64,000 nucleotides of DNA from Brachypterus glaber. Lineage: Eukaryota > Arthropoda > Insecta > Coleoptera > Kateretidae. The notes beneath the pieces are model-generated. The model saw nothing but the letters and a program-made list of their open reading frames with translations. It was not told where the DNA came from and searched no databases. Below are positions 10,059-21,980 of this stretch, piece after piece. The translations under genes were made by a program, and so were the position numbers. How positions within the stretch are numbered: the stretch's first letter is position 1; each line of letters opens with the position of its first letter. The stretch is from positions 35,057,026-35,121,025 of the forward strand of contig OY294048.1 of assembly GCA_958510825.1 (NCBI GenBank), read 5' to 3'.

Positions 10059-11534
10059 GTAGGCAGTACGATTTTTTTCCAAAAAGTGTTGAGACTAGGA
10101 AGGGGGTTTCCCCCCGATCTAAAAAAGGCAAGAGTGATTGTTCTACACAAAAAAGGGTCCAAGTCGGAGGTTTCAAATTATAGGCAAATCTCTAATCTCT
10201 CTGTATTTGCAAAAATTATAGATAAGGTGATGACCAAAAGGTTGACCAGCTACTTTTCAAGATATAATCTTTTATCCTCTTCCCATTATGGATTTCGGTC
10301 AGGTTTAAGCACCAGCTATGCTTTATTTGAGGTGTTAGATTATGTTTTAGAAAATGTAGATGGGGGTAAGGATATGGTTTTTAATTTGTTCTTTGACATG
10401 ACAAGAGCATTCGACGTTATTGACATTGAGGTACTCCTTTTAAAACTAGAATCATATGGAATAGCAGGAAAAACTTTAGAATGGTTTAAATCATACCTGA
10501 GGGATAGGTTGCAATATGTGGAAATAACCGCTGATACAGATGAAGAAAAGAATGTCAAATTTAAGTCAAACACAAAAAAAACACGTAGGGGTACTCCACA
10601 AGGTGGGATACTTTCCCCCCTGCTTTTCTTAATCTTTAGCAATGATTTATTGTCATATATTGTAAAAAATCTACCTTTAAAATTTAGAAAAAAATTTAAG
10701 CTTTGTCAATTTGCGGATGACTCTTCAGCATCCATCTGTGCTGAGAAAAACGAATATTTAGAATTTTTAAAAGTACTTGCTAGTATTATGCATAGTTGGG
10801 CTGAGGAAAATTCGTTAATTCTAAATCCGCAAAAATCTGCAATTTTACAATTTAATAAAGTTAATAAAGATCAAAGTGTATTAGTATTCTGCAACAAAAT
10901 ATCTGTACCTCAGGTAGTAAATTTTAAGCTTTTAGGGGTAACCCTAGATAATAATATTTCATGGGAGTTACATATAGACAGTATTGCCAAAAAATTAAAT
11001 AGCAGTCGATATGCCCTTCTCAACCTCAAAAACAATGTTTCGAAAAAACTTCTTGTGACCTTTTATAACGCAAGTGTTAAGTCTTACATCGAGTATGGCA
11101 TCATAATTTGGGGAGGTTCTGTTCACTGTGATAGAATTTTAAAAATACAAAAAAAGATTTTACGTACATTGTGCAATGCAAACAGAATCGATCATTGCAA
11201 ACCACTTTTTATTCAAAGCAAAATTATGACAGTATACTCATTATTTTTTTACAATCTTTTAGTTTTTGTGTATAAAAATAAATCTAAATTTATAGCAAAT
11301 GGTGATTTACATGATATTGGTACAAGGCAAACCCACTCCCTATGTACTCCCAGACATAGAACGGCAAGCTTTGAAAGAAGCACGAGGTATTTAGGAATTA
11401 AAGCTTTTAATAAGCTACCTGTTTCAATTAAAACGTTAACATTTCGTAGCTTTAAGTTAAAACTTAAATGTTTCTTTCTAGCCAACCCTTTCTATTCTAA
11501 ATCTGAATTTCTCGAGGGAAATTTTAAATTTTAA
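10059..11534 (+). CDS. Reverse transcriptase C-terminal half of a non-LTR retrotransposon
   Basis: An unbroken frame of about 480 residues covers the reverse transcriptase and thumb of a Jockey/CR1-like LINE ORF2. Numbered from 10086: HKKG at 21, NYRQISNLS at 31-39, YGFRSGLST at 68-76, the catalytic FFDMTRAFD block with Asp 104, GTPQGG at 169-174 and FADD at 209-212. The thumb motif LGVTLDNNISWELHI follows, and then the SYIEYG..IWG segment. All three catalytic Asp are present, unlike the copy at 5.6-7.1 kb. There is no genuine start codon: the frame is open upstream to about 10059 and simply begins at the truncation, so the endonuclease domain and ORF1 are lost. It is not likely to be expressed as a functional protein. 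The intact frame suggests a younger insertion. Confidence 0.85.
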   Translation, partial: VGSTIFFQKVLRLGRGFPPDLKKARVIVLHKKGSKSEVSNYRQISNLSVFAKIIDKVMTKRLTSYFSRYNLLSSSHYGFRSGLSTSYALFEVLDYVLENVDGGKDMVFNLFFDMTRAFDVIDIEVLLLKLESYGIAGKTLEWFKSYLRDRLQYVEITADTDEEKNVKFKSNTKKTRRGTPQGGILSPLLFLIFSNDLLSYIVKNLPLKFRKKFKLCQFADDSSASICAEKNEYLEFLKVLASIMHSWAEENSLILNPQKSAILQFNKVNKDQSVLVFCNKISVPQVVNFKLLGVTLDNNISWELHIDSIAKKLNSSRYALLNLKNNVSKKLLVTFYNASVKSYIEYGIIIWGGSVHCDRILKIQKKILRTLCNANRIDHCKPLFIQSKIMTVYSLFFYNLLVFVYKNKSKFIANGDLHDIGTRQTHSLCTPRHRTASFERSTRYLGIKAFNKLPVSIKTLTFRSFKLKLKCFFLANPFYSKSEFLEGNFKF

Positions 11535-11754
11535 TTTTAAATCAAATGTAACTTTAAATTATGCCATTTTTTAATATGTAATGTTAACTTAGTGTTATGT
11601 AATTATGTAATGTTAACTTAGTGTAGTGGTATAATGTGGATTGAAATTATGAAAACTCATTTAAAATTATGTAATTATTTTTGACGTCTGCCTGTAATTT
11701 GCTTATGTAGATTTAAGTGGCAATAAAATTCTATTCTATTCTATTCTATTCTAT
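10059..11754 (+). mobile_element. 5'-truncated non-LTR retrotransposon with (TTCTA)n tail
   Basis: Comprises the reverse transcriptase coding region (to 11534), a 3' untranslated region of about 190 nt with AATAAA at 11723-11728, and a short tandem tail of TTCTA units (11728-11754) in place of poly(A). The 5' junction is not sharp and lies near 10060. Confidence 0.8.
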
Positions 11755-11900
11755 ATATACGTTATTTACTTAATTTATGTAGGAACCATTATTGATAAAA
11801 AAAACTCGTTTCATATTTTACGATTTTATTATTTAGGTAATAGGTTTTTAATTATTAAATTTTTTGTTTTTATTGTAAAGGTTTTTTATAAAAAAAAAAT

Positions 11901-12249
11901 TGAGCTTGCAAATACAATGGTGTATTATACTTGTTATTTTTGAGTTTTAGAAGTGATAAAAAACTTTAAAAATAACCTTTCGGATCCCATATATATTTAG
12001 GCAGTGATTTTCTCGAAAACTAAAAGAGATAACTAAGTTTTAGGAGGGGGTTGAGGGATCGATTTAATTTTTTGAAACTTTTTTTAGTCTTATTTACACT
12101 GGTTTTTGCGAAACTTAATTCTCTCTTTTAGTTTTCAAGAAAATAACTTCCTAAATATAGATGAGATCCGGGGGTTGTTTTCAAACTTTTTTACCACTTC
12201 TTAAACTCAAAAATGGCAAGTGTAATAAACCATTGTATTTGCAAGCTCA
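11901..12249. repeat. Foldback element (349 bp)
   Basis: TGAGCTTGCAAATACAATGG at the left end is exactly complementary to the right end. The arms continue inward with mismatches, for example GGATCCCATATATATTTAGG against CCTAAATATAGATGAGATCC. Non-coding. Confidence 0.8.
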
Positions 12250-13500
12250 AAGTCTATCCAAAGCAACCAAAAAAATATAGGGGTGTTATGAAAAAATAAA
12301 GATAGGGTAAGTTGTGGGAGGGGTGTAGGGTTGCATTTATTTTAGAGCTACTTTTTATAGATATTATTGTATTATTTAATTATTATTCTTGTCCCATTTA
12401 AGGTGGTTTTTGCAGAACTTGATTATTTCTTTTAGTTTTTTATATGCCTAAGTAGAGTTGGGCCACCCTTCACATATCGCTTGTTTATTATTGCTTTTTT
12501 ATTAATTTTTATTTTATTTAAATGATTGACAAACATGAATAATCACTGAAAAAGGCAATATAAATAATTTAAAAAGTTATTTGACTGGAAATTTAACCAA
12601 AAAAATGAATAAAAATTATAGTTTTTATTTTTTTTAAGTATTCGGTTTACTTTGTGCGCATTTTTATACTATTTGGAATGAATTTGGGCTCGTGTGATAA
12701 TATTAATTAGATCAGGGTATATTTAAAAAATAAAGAAAAATCGAATTTTTGCTCACGTGCCTTTTAAGGGCGAGATCGGGATCTGAAATTTTGGAAACCC
12801 GTATTATTTTTGATGACAAATCGAATGAAATTTGTCCGATACTAATCCGTGAAAGGGGACTTTTTACGTTCTTACTTATTCTTTATTTTCACGTTTTTTC
12901 AAGTTTTATTTATTGGTCGTAAAAAAAATGTAAATTACGATATCTAATAATTAAATTTTATAAAACGTATTTGGCGCTTGATGCAAATGAATATTGTTTG
13001 ATCCAACTGAAATTTTGCAGGCTTATTATTGGTCCCAAAATTCAACTTTGCCCCAATATTAGCATTTAAAATATAAAAAAAAATATTCATACGGTTCATT
13101 TCTCCCTACAACCTATTCATTAAAGAAATTTTGACTTACGAAGTAATCTTTCATCTGCCATGATGGTATTTCTTGCAATAAAAAAGTCATGTAATTAACT
13201 AACACGATTCTAACGAGTAAGAAAACTAAACACAAATGATGGTGAGACCGCGAGGATCCAACGTATCGATACTCGGAACGCACGTAACTAAAAGGTACAT
13301 TATTATATTAAGTCTACCTATCTATATATTTTTTCTTATCTGTTCAACATCAATATGTTTTTACAAAACATAAACTTATTATAGTTAAGCACGCGTATTT
13401 TAGATCATTTAATCGGGAAGATTATCAAAATTTACAACGCACAGAGGCCATTTTTTCCATTCTAGCGAGAAATAAATAAAAAATCGACAAATCTTTTAAT
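12250..13500. other. AT-rich non-coding stretch
   Basis: No gene, RNA gene or repeat structure was recognised. It could be single-copy intergenic or intronic DNA. Confidence 0.4.
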
Positions 13501-13504
13501 ATTT

Positions 13505-14790
13505 ACATGTTTTTTTCCACTACTACTACTACTAGCTTTAGAACACCCTTATTTATCATGTTTTCCCTGATAGCACAAAAGCCTTCTAAGAAGATTCTTA
13601 AAATAAATAGCCGGAAGTACAGCATGCTTCTTAGAAGCATATCTATTTTGCTCAGGATATTCTAAGAACGATTAAAGAAATGCAAAGGATACCGTTTTAA
13701 TCATGCTGGGAGTTCCTAAGATGCTTCTTGTAAGCCTCTGTATCAAATAAGAATGTTTTAAGAAGCATGTTAAGAATGTTCTTAGAAGTAGGTAAATTTA
13801 CTTTTAAGAATATTCTTAGCATGCTTCTTAAAATATTCTTATTTGATGCATTTAAGTAATAATATTGAATATTGCGCAAACAAAGTGTGTAGGCATTTCA
13901 GATTTCTACACTAATCTAGTTTTTCTCTTTCTTTCAAATATATTTTATGATATTCGATCCTTTTTATGGATATCATAAATTTGGACATGGCGAAATTTTT
14001 TACGTCTTTGTGATAAACCTAATAATTAAAGCATATAAAAATCTTTAAATATAGCATCCATCAGGTAAGACTCATATACGATATGCAGTTTTACTGTGAA
14101 AGCAAACTTTCTACCAGCCATAAAAATCATGCGCCACTCAAAAATCCAATGTTAAGAGAAAAAAAATAGCAAATAATTATCATTTCAAAAAATAATAATT
14201 TTAATTTTTTGTCTAAAACTATATAAAATCACTTTATGTCTAAAAATACATCCATTTCTACTACTTAAGGGTAAAACTTATGTTATTAACAGTAATTTTA
14301 AGAATATTTGTACTTCTAACCTAACAAAATTAAAATAATATAGACGCCATATTACTATTCTAAAAACATTCCCATTAGAATATTTTAAGAATATGTATTT
14401 GGGAATATTCTTAACAAAATACTCTAATCATGCTTAGCATGTGCACTATAGCATTATTCTCAAAATATTCCCATTAGAATATTTTAAGAATATGTTTTGG
14501 GAATATCCTTAGCAAAATACTCTAATCGTGCTAAGAATGTTTAGAGTAGAAGCACTTATGCTACTACAGCAGTGCACCTTTTAAGAACATGCTTAGTATG
14601 TTTACAGCATTATGCTAAGAACCTTTTCAAGGGAACGAATCAAAAACCTTCTTAGGATGAAGTGTGTTATCAGGGTTTAGACTGTGAAATCAATCTTCTT
14701 CACCTATAATAATAATATTTTTTTCTCTTCTAGTAGGAGTAAATTTTATAAACAATTGATATCTGCCACTTGATTTCCCTTGAATTGCAA
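13505..14790 (+). repeat. Repeat family C, copy interrupted by element E1
   Basis: Flanking sequence CACTACTACTACTAGCTTTAGAACA...TATCATGTTTT on the left, and AGACTGTGAAATCAA...CTTCACCTATA...TAGGAGTAAATTTTATAAAC on the right. It matches the uninterrupted copy at 15280-15590, so it is one repeat split by an insertion. Confidence 0.75.
13565..14675. mobile_element. Non-autonomous TIR element E1, built of palindromic words
   Basis: The ends are inverted: CCCTGATAGCACA at 13565 and, read from the right, CCCTGATAACACA. It is flanked by TTT on both sides. The 1.1-kb interior has no gene. It is largely a patchwork of short near-palindromes of the types TTCTTAGAA/TTCTAAGAA and AAGAATATTCTT, many times over. 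The paralogous copy of family C at 15471-15490 shows the empty site (ATCATGTTTTCAGACTG), confirming the boundaries. Confidence 0.8.
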
Positions 14791-15117
14791 AGACATGTCA
14801 GTGCTTATAATTTTTAATGGACAAAATACAACAATATTTTGCCATTGGATAAAAAATGAGCATGGTAAATATTATAAATGAATTAATTAGAATATAACAT
14901 ATTATTCAGTAAATAAACAAATTACCGATGTTTTTACACATTTTAAAAATATAAAAAATCTACCCACTAGAATTGTCAACTTTCAGTGAATAAATAAATT
15001 TATTCATTTGTTTTCAGAAATGGAAATTTCAAAGGCTACTTGTTTTTGCGCGGTTAATTAAGATCCAGCAAACATTTTAGTTTATTATTGATATAAAAAT
15101 GTTAAATAATAAGATTA
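14791..15117. other. AT-rich stretch, nothing recognised
   Basis: Between the two family C copies. No gene or structured repeat is seen. Confidence 0.4.
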
Positions 15118-15600
15118 AATGAGCTAGCAGTGAAAAAAATAATATATAAACCACGGTAGAGAAGACTATTATAGCCTCGCACTCTTAAATCCCTCGCTGC
15201 TACGCAGCTTGGGATTTAATACGCTGGGCTATAAAAAATGTCTTCTCTACCTTGGTATATAATTACTATTTTTCACTACTAGCTTTAGAACATATAGTTT
15301 GGCGCACGGATCTGTGGCTACGGGAAATATGTTTGGAATGTGTGTGCAAGTGGGCGGCCCAATGTAGGCACGCACGCCTTATAACACTCTTGGCGGAAAA
15401 AAGAGAGTGCGAATGATTCCTCCCCCTTACGTCGGAGACTTTCTTTCATGCGGAGAACTATACTATTATTTATCATGTTTTCAGACTGAGAAATCAAGTT
15501 TCTTCACCTATAGCAATAATATTTTTTTTTTCTCCTCGTAGGAGTAAATTTTATAAACAATTGATTTCTGTCACTTTAGATGTTTCAGTTCTTTGTGCAA
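15118..15600 (+). repeat. Repeat family C, uninterrupted copy with nested palindrome
   Basis: Starts with a nested palindrome (15118-15292). The outer arms are GGTAGAGAAGAC/GTCTTCTCTACC, and inside them TAAATCCC/GGGATTTA surrounds a GC-rich apex TCGCTGCTACGCAGCTT. To the right lies the sequence that serves as the empty site for E1. A related fragment is at 15835-15905. Confidence 0.7.
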
Positions 15601-16462
15601 TTTTTACTAATTAAACCCAAAAAAATAGCTTTAATTAACTTTTTATTTATTAAACATAATTAATTATAATTATTACCAATTAATACAATCAATAATTAGC
15701 TAAATATTATAAAAAAAAATTTAAAAAAAACTAAATTTTTTAAACATCAGTTCAAAGTATTTATTTGAGCAAATGTCACTGATCTGTTAATAATTTATTT
15801 TATTATTTGAATAAAAATAGTAAAATAGTGCTAGTAGTAAAAAAACTAATATATAAACTACTGCTCCGCTCCGCTATAAAAATGTCTTCTTAACCCTTGT
15901 ATATAATTTATTACTATTATTTAACTGCTGTATAATACAAAAAAAAAAAGATCTTATTAAAAAATTTAATTTTTTTTTGTTTGTTTTTTTATTTATTTAT
16001 TTTTTTTTTGGAAAAAAGTTTTTGGGAAAATATACCATTTACTGTAAATAATATATAATGGAATGCGCAGCATTACATATCTTCACGGGTTGTTTTGTAT
16101 TAAATTGTGTAACTGTTGTATGACACTAATAAACTAAACTTAACTAGACCTACTAATTTTTCGTTTCGGCCCACCGTACATTATGAAAATTTGATTAAAA
16201 AAGTTAACAATTACCTAAGCTTATTTTAATTTAATGGTAAGTTGTGGGCGGAATTTTAAATCTTGATTTAAAACAATTCATAAAGATATGTAAGGCTTTG
16301 CATTCCATAGTATACTCGTTACAGTGGACAGTGTATTCCGTTTTCCTCCGACAAATTTGCAAAAACCTGTAATTTATAGCAGTCACTTTATCAAAGTTAC
16401 TATTTTTCCATCAAAAAAAAAAAAATAGATTTATTTATAATTTATTCGATTTTTGAAAGTTA
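15601..16462. other. Non-coding stretch with Rep-A ends
   Basis: Contains a family C fragment (15835-15905), a Rep-A terminus in reverse orientation (16030-16097) and a diverged one in forward orientation (16262-16325). No gene. Confidence 0.5.
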
Positions 16463-16580
16463 GGGAACGTTCAAGTATTACGTAACGCAAAATTTGGCCT
16501 TTTGACCCCCACGCCCCCATATAACGCGGCGTAACATTTTCAAGACCCCCACCCCCCCATTTGTTACGTTTTTTTTTTTA
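16463..16580 (+). repeat. Family Q terminus
   Basis: GGGAACGTTCAAGTATTACG followed by TAACGC and C-rich segments with GACCCCCAC. Same end as at 32483. The partner end of this copy was not resolved. Sequence at 17550-17650 is similarly rich in CCCCCT and GTTACG and may be related. Confidence 0.5.
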
Positions 16581-16820
16581 AGTAAAGACATTGAAAGGAA
16601 ATTTTTCTTTAAGTTTGAAACCGTTTTTTAACCGGTTTTAACCAAAAACCGGTCATAGGTAATTTCCGCAACCGGTTAACCGAAAAGCGGTTATTGCCTA
16701 TGGCATTCCATCTCTATTTTTTTTTTGTTTAGAGGATTTAGTGAATCTGTATCTTAGGCCTAGATCATTGTTAAAAACGTGATCAAATAAACATTTTATA
16801 AGTTTATAATTTTGGTTGTT

Positions 16821-17548
16821 AGGGGCTGTCCATATATTACGTAACGCGCCTAGGGGGGGGGTCAGGAAAATTGTTACAGTTTGTGACAGGGGGGAGGGGG
16901 GGGGGGTCTAGGTAAACGTTACGTAAATTTAATGTTTATTTCCTAAGCTTGGCAGATGTATTTTTATTTCAACATAAATTACTATTTAGTGGCCCATAAT
17001 TCCGTTTTTCACACAAAAATTGACGAAACTGTGCATATTTAAATAATATTGTAATCAGTAAAAAAACTGTTAACATTGATATTAAAAAAAAATCTTACGG
17101 CCCTGTTCTTGCTTGATCTTGCCGATGAATCATCGGCTATGATACATTTTCGCGCGGAATGTCTACTCACAGAACACCAATGTGTGTACTATTTTGTGTA
17201 CCTGTGCATAAACAATATACGTGTTATATGTGACACTCAGTGTAAAAAGTCCAAACCTAGTATTTTTTCCCTGTGTGATATTGATTATGAATATTTTTTT
17301 AAAGTTTGAGTGATTTTTTCGTGTAAATTGTTTTTAAGGTTATGTTATACTATATTTTAGGTTCATGTGGAGAAAAACGAATCAATAGTGAGAATACAGT
17401 TAAATTTATTGCGAAAAAAAATTTTTATATTGTTACGCGTTACACAGGAGGAGGGTGTTGGTAAATGTGACAGTTTGTTACACAGGAGGGGGGGAGAGGG
17501 GGTTAACTTTTTTGAAAAATTGCGCTAAGTAATATATGGACAGCCCCT
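16821..17548. mobile_element. TIR element with AGGGGCTGTCCATATATTAC ends
   Basis: A 728-bp element. The left end AGGGGCTGTCCATATATTAC is matched in reverse at 17521-17548. Inside each end lies a G-rich block with GTTACAGTTTGTGACAGG or similar. The open frame 17076-17309 has no recognisable domain. The GGGGCTGTCCATATATTACGT type of end is, as far as I recall, a common signature of non-autonomous DNA transposons in insects. Transposase family not determined. Confidence 0.75.
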
Positions 17549-18067
17549 TACGTAACATTTTTACTAACACCTACTCCCCCTCTGTAACGCGAAGTAACGT
17601 TTTCCCCCCTAGAGCGTTACGTTTTCCCCCCTAGAGCGTTATGGTTATGAATAATAAATTAGATAGTTTTACCCTTAGTGGAAATTTTGATGCGTTTTGA
17701 TGACTTAAGAATAAATTTTAGCCCTGACAGATCCCACCAGCGCCCTTTCACGGCATTCCTGAAGGATTATTGAGATGAAGTAGCTCTACAGAAAAATCTG
17801 ATTATGGATCATGGTAGTAGAAGGTCTACACATTACAAAACGATTTTCAGCTAAATCCAGAAAACTTGTTTTCGGTAAATAATGGTAAATAATCTTCTGA
17901 GAATAATTCTGACAATAAATTGCATATTTTGTTGAACTATTCCGATAGTATTTCTTTACCTGATTCCGAATATCTTTAAAGTAAATCTCAATATTTTTCC
18001 GTTTTCGGGAAAAATGCTCTTGAAAGTCCAAACACAAATCTAAAATTATACTTAGATGTCAAAAATA
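17549..18067. other. Non-coding stretch
   Basis: C-rich fragment related to families P/Q (17550-17650), then AT-rich sequence. The segment around 17750-17795 (GATGAAGTAGCTCTACA) recurs at about 62720-62760. No gene is seen. Confidence 0.45.
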
Positions 18068-19328
18068 CTGGGTGTTTCAGGAAGGCGGTTCACCCCCTTT
18101 AATTTTTTTGTTTTTTTTAGGTAGGAATTTAAAATTTACCAGAGCTATATTATGTATAATTTAGAATTATTTGACATAGAAATTTTTTACGGTTTCACCA
18201 AAAATAAATCGAATCTACAATTTTTAATATTTACACATTATGATTTAGAAATTAATTCTAAGAACAAGCATGTGTCACTTGTCAACAGGTCGTCATTATT
18301 TATTTTAAATCTTGAGTACCTTGAATTTACTTATTATTAACTTTTGGTACAGTATCTTACAAAACATACTATTTATTTTTTTTTCAAAACGCTAAATTTT
18401 GCGTTCTCTTAAAAGTTTGAAAATAATACTTTGGTCCATGAGTCATGTTTTTCAAATGGAAAAATCTATTCTAGGGTGAATTATAAGGTTTAAATGAGAG
18501 AGAATTTTCTTGCGAAAATTTTAATACCACACATGAATAGTTTGTTTGGAAGCATTTGGGATTAAAACACTAAATATTTAAAATAAAAACTTAAAATGTC
18601 ATGTCATGTCAAAAGTTGACAAGTGACACATGCCTGTTCTCAGAATTAATTTCTGAATCAAAATATAATATATACTTTTTCTGAAAATTTGAAAACAATC
18701 GTATCATACTTTTCTAGCTATAACGTTGCGAAGAGTATAATAATGATCAATTATAATTATTTTTGTAAAAAACATTTACCTAAAAAATAGGTAAAAGGTC
18801 AAATGATACATGTATACATGACTTCTTAATTTAGCGGATAATTTTAAAATTGTATGAAGGAACATACATACATAATGCATTTAGTGACTGGTTTGTGCAT
18901 GGGCACAAAAAGCAATTATTGCTTTAAGCGCCTTTAAAAAAGGTGCCCGCGCGCCGCGGCGACAACGCGTCGTATTTTTTCAATAATAGCAAATTTATTT
19001 TTTACCTAAAAATATAAAAAATAGTGCTTCTAACAAAATGATACTTTTCCCTGTAGGGGAAAAAACAATGTTTTTTTTTTTCGGAAAACGGAAAAAAATT
19101 GAAAAAAAAAGTTTCAAAAAAAATAATAAAAATTTTTTCTCAAAAAAATTTAAATATCTTTTTTTGTAAAAAGTCCAAACCAAACCGGCAGACAGGATTT
19201 TTTTTACAGAAATCATGTTTTTTTATTTATAAAACGTAAAATAACAATAATAATTTTATAAGTTAAGAATTGACAGTCTATAAAAATATATACTGCACGT
19301 TTGTCGGTTAATAACCGAAAAATATATA

Positions 19329-19664
19329 TAAGAAAGTTATCTATCTGTCGTTAAAATCAAATGGACAGGAAACAGTGAATAGTACCATTTCATCCTTTTT
19401 GGGAATCATCAGCACTGTGTATCCTGTATGTTGCTAATAATCAAATAAAACGTTAGATAGATATAAAAGCATGGTGCCATCTATTGATGATAACAGTGAC
19501 CACATCAATAGATGGCACCATGCTTTTATATCTATCTAACGTTTTATTTGAATATTAGCAACATACAGGATACACAGTGCTGATGATTCCCAAAAAGGAT
19601 GAAATGGTACTATTCACTGTTTCCTGTCCGTTTGATTTTAACGACAGATAGATAACTTTCTTAT
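19329..19664. repeat. Near-perfect 160-bp hairpin
   Basis: The left arm 19329-19489 and right arm 19503-19664 are complementary with only about two mismatches seen by eye. The spacer is about 13 nt (19490-19502). The inner arm reads CATCTATTGATG at the tip. No protein is encoded. It is by far the cleanest inverted repeat in the window. It is either a very young foldback element or a locus able to give long double-stranded RNA. Confidence 0.9.
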
Positions 19665-20271
19665 AATAATAATTTTTTTACTAACTAATATTCTTTGGGG
19701 AAAGGTAAAAGTATACCGGGTGACACAGATCCTATGTACACCCTTAAGGGGGGTTTCCGGTGGAATTTTGTCGGAAAATCAAAAAATAATTTTTATATTT
19801 TCTGTCACTCTTAGACATATATAAAAACTTATTTGGATGTTGGGTATGACCTTTTTTTAAATATTTTTGATATTTTTTTTGAAGATTTTCGAAGGAAAAG
19901 CTTTAAATGCGCTCATCTCGAAACAGCATTTTTTGACCTGGCTCAGGTGATTTTGAAAAATCTACTACTTCAAATTTTAACTACTTACTCTTCGTACGTG
20001 TCCCTATCTCAAGAACTAGAATCATAATTTTTTTTAAACAATTATAAAAGTTATACAATTAAAGTTGAAAAAAAAGGTCGAAAAAGTCCGCCATTTTGTT
20101 GTTTTTTCATAAAAAAATATAATTCTAGTTCCTGCGATAAACAGTGACATAATTAATAAGAATCCATTTCCCTTTTTGCTCTCAAAATATAGTCATCCAC
20201 GCCGTAGAAAACCTGCGATACAAGGGGCAGGTATCACCGAACGGAGAGCGCTCTCTTCTTTGCTTCATAAA

Positions 20272-20292
20272 CGTGCGTGCGTGCGTGCGTGC
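20272..20292. repeat. (GTGC)n microsatellite
   Basis: Five tandem CGTG/GTGC units. Confidence 0.8.
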
Positions 20293-20578
20293 AAGTGAGG
20301 CGCACTCATATTCCACGCATACTTTCACATCCGTAAGGCAAACAATACTTTTAAGACCAACTTTGCAAAAACTAATATTATGCTGAAATCACCTATTTAT
20401 GTTATGTGTTCAAATTTTAATTGTATTGACAATGTTGATATTAATTTTTCTAGTCTCAAACAAATTTTCTATGATAAAAATACTTAATTATTTCTATATA
20501 TCGGTCTATAGCCAGTTTTGTTATAAACTTTTATTTTGTGTCCTGTAATTGGTGTTAAATGTTGGGCAATAAGTTCAT

Positions 20579-20620
20579 TATTTATTTATTTTTTATTTAT
20601 TTATTTATTTATTTATTTAA
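20579..20620. repeat. (TTTA)n microsatellite
   Basis: Tandem TTTA units, slightly interrupted. Confidence 0.8.
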
Positions 20621-21381
20621 TACCTGGAGTGGAGAAATAACCTGCGCCAGCAAAAAAAATCATCGTGTTCAAGCCGCCGTTTTAAAAAAGTCTGATGAAA
20701 AAAAAAGAATTTTTTTTGTAACCTTCAAACTATATATTTTATGTATAAGAAAGCCCTACAATAAAATATAATTTTTTTGTAAGAAAATTTTTTTTTTTTT
20801 AAAAAGGTCGATTCAACCAGAAACCCCCCTCAACTTCTGTATTTGTAAAGATAAAATTTTGAAATTTGGTACCTATAATGGAATCTCAACTTTTGACCTA
20901 TAAAACGACATTTTGCTACTTCTGGTTTTACCGGAAGTGCTGCAAACTTTCACATTTTAAGTGCGAAATCTAAACGCCTTACATTTTTGGAATCTGCACA
21001 TTTTTCTGAAAACATTGTTACTACATAAGTGACATTTTGAATGTCAAATTTTATTTGAATATTGTTTTAATTTTTTTAATTAGGTGGACCATGACATCTT
21101 TAATGGACTCTAAAAAATTACATGACCTGTCAAAATTTGACAAGTGACACATGCTTATTCTCAGAATTGGTTTCTGAATCAAAATATGTAAAAATATATA
21201 GGGTGTTCCATTTAAAAATCGAAAGTTCGATTAATTTCCGGCGAAACCGGAAGTGCCAAAAAACGTCTAACCATGTCAAAAAATCCTAAATTATACGTAA
21301 TATATCTCCTGCAAATTTCACGATCCTACATAAAAAAGTAAAAAAGTTAAGGGGGGTGAGCCACCTTCCTGAAACACCCGG

Positions 21382-21980
21382 TATATAGCCACCGTTTAAA
21401 AAGTGATCGCAAAATATAACACATAAGCATAAGCTTATTTGAGACTCTCCACGGCTCTGTATTAAAAACTGATAAATAAATAAATAATATTTGTGTCCTT
21501 TTTAAAGCTTGTACATGACTATAGGCCACTTGTACCAACGATGGTTTTACTTTAAACTTGGATTAAATTGACGGTCGACCAATAAGAACACATATTTTTA
21601 ACTTGACTCAGTTAAGTCTTAACCCACTTCTCACTATATTTAAAAAAATGCTGTGTTTCGTTTTTTGCGGTTTAGATATGTGGCTTAAGAGTTTTTTTTT
21701 GCCTTAGTCTCTATGTACTTAAGCTTTCTTTTTTTTTCTTTAATTTATAATGTATTAACTTTTTCTGTTTTCGGAAACTATGGCTTTTTTTTCTAAAAAC
21801 TTAAACTATCGTTATTTTATGACATATAACCTGTTTTGTTCGATTTAGAGTTTCTGCCAACCTTTCCTGTATCTTGCCCCTACGTGCAGTTCAGATTCCG
21901 TCCAAGAATTTTTATTAAAATTTCGCCTGCGGCTATAAACTTTAAGCTTACGCACATACGTAAGGCTCATAAAAAAAATA
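21382..21980. other. Non-coding stretch
   Basis: Nothing recognised beyond AT-rich sequence. The short open frames here carry no known motif. Confidence 0.4.

Larger units (their letters stand above)
18068..21381. mobile_element. 3.3-kb TIR element (family R), heavily nested
   Basis: The left end CTGGGTGTTTCAGGAAGGCG is matched in reverse by the right end (21340-21381, CTTCCTGAAACACCCGG). Inside each end is a C-rich CACCCCC(C)TT block. Both ends lie near TA. No transposase is visible. The interior holds a foldback (arms 18237-18287 and 18613-18666, sharing GACAAGTGACACATGC, which recurs a third time near 21140), the hairpin at 19329-19664 and microsatellites. It may be two fused copies rather than one element. 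Confidence 0.55.

Noticed and set aside
19580..19605. CTGATGA followed by GAAA within the 19.5-kb hairpin, hammerhead-like
   Set aside because: Position 10.1/11.1 does not pair, stem III and the cleavage triplet are absent, and no stem I forms outside the large palindrome.
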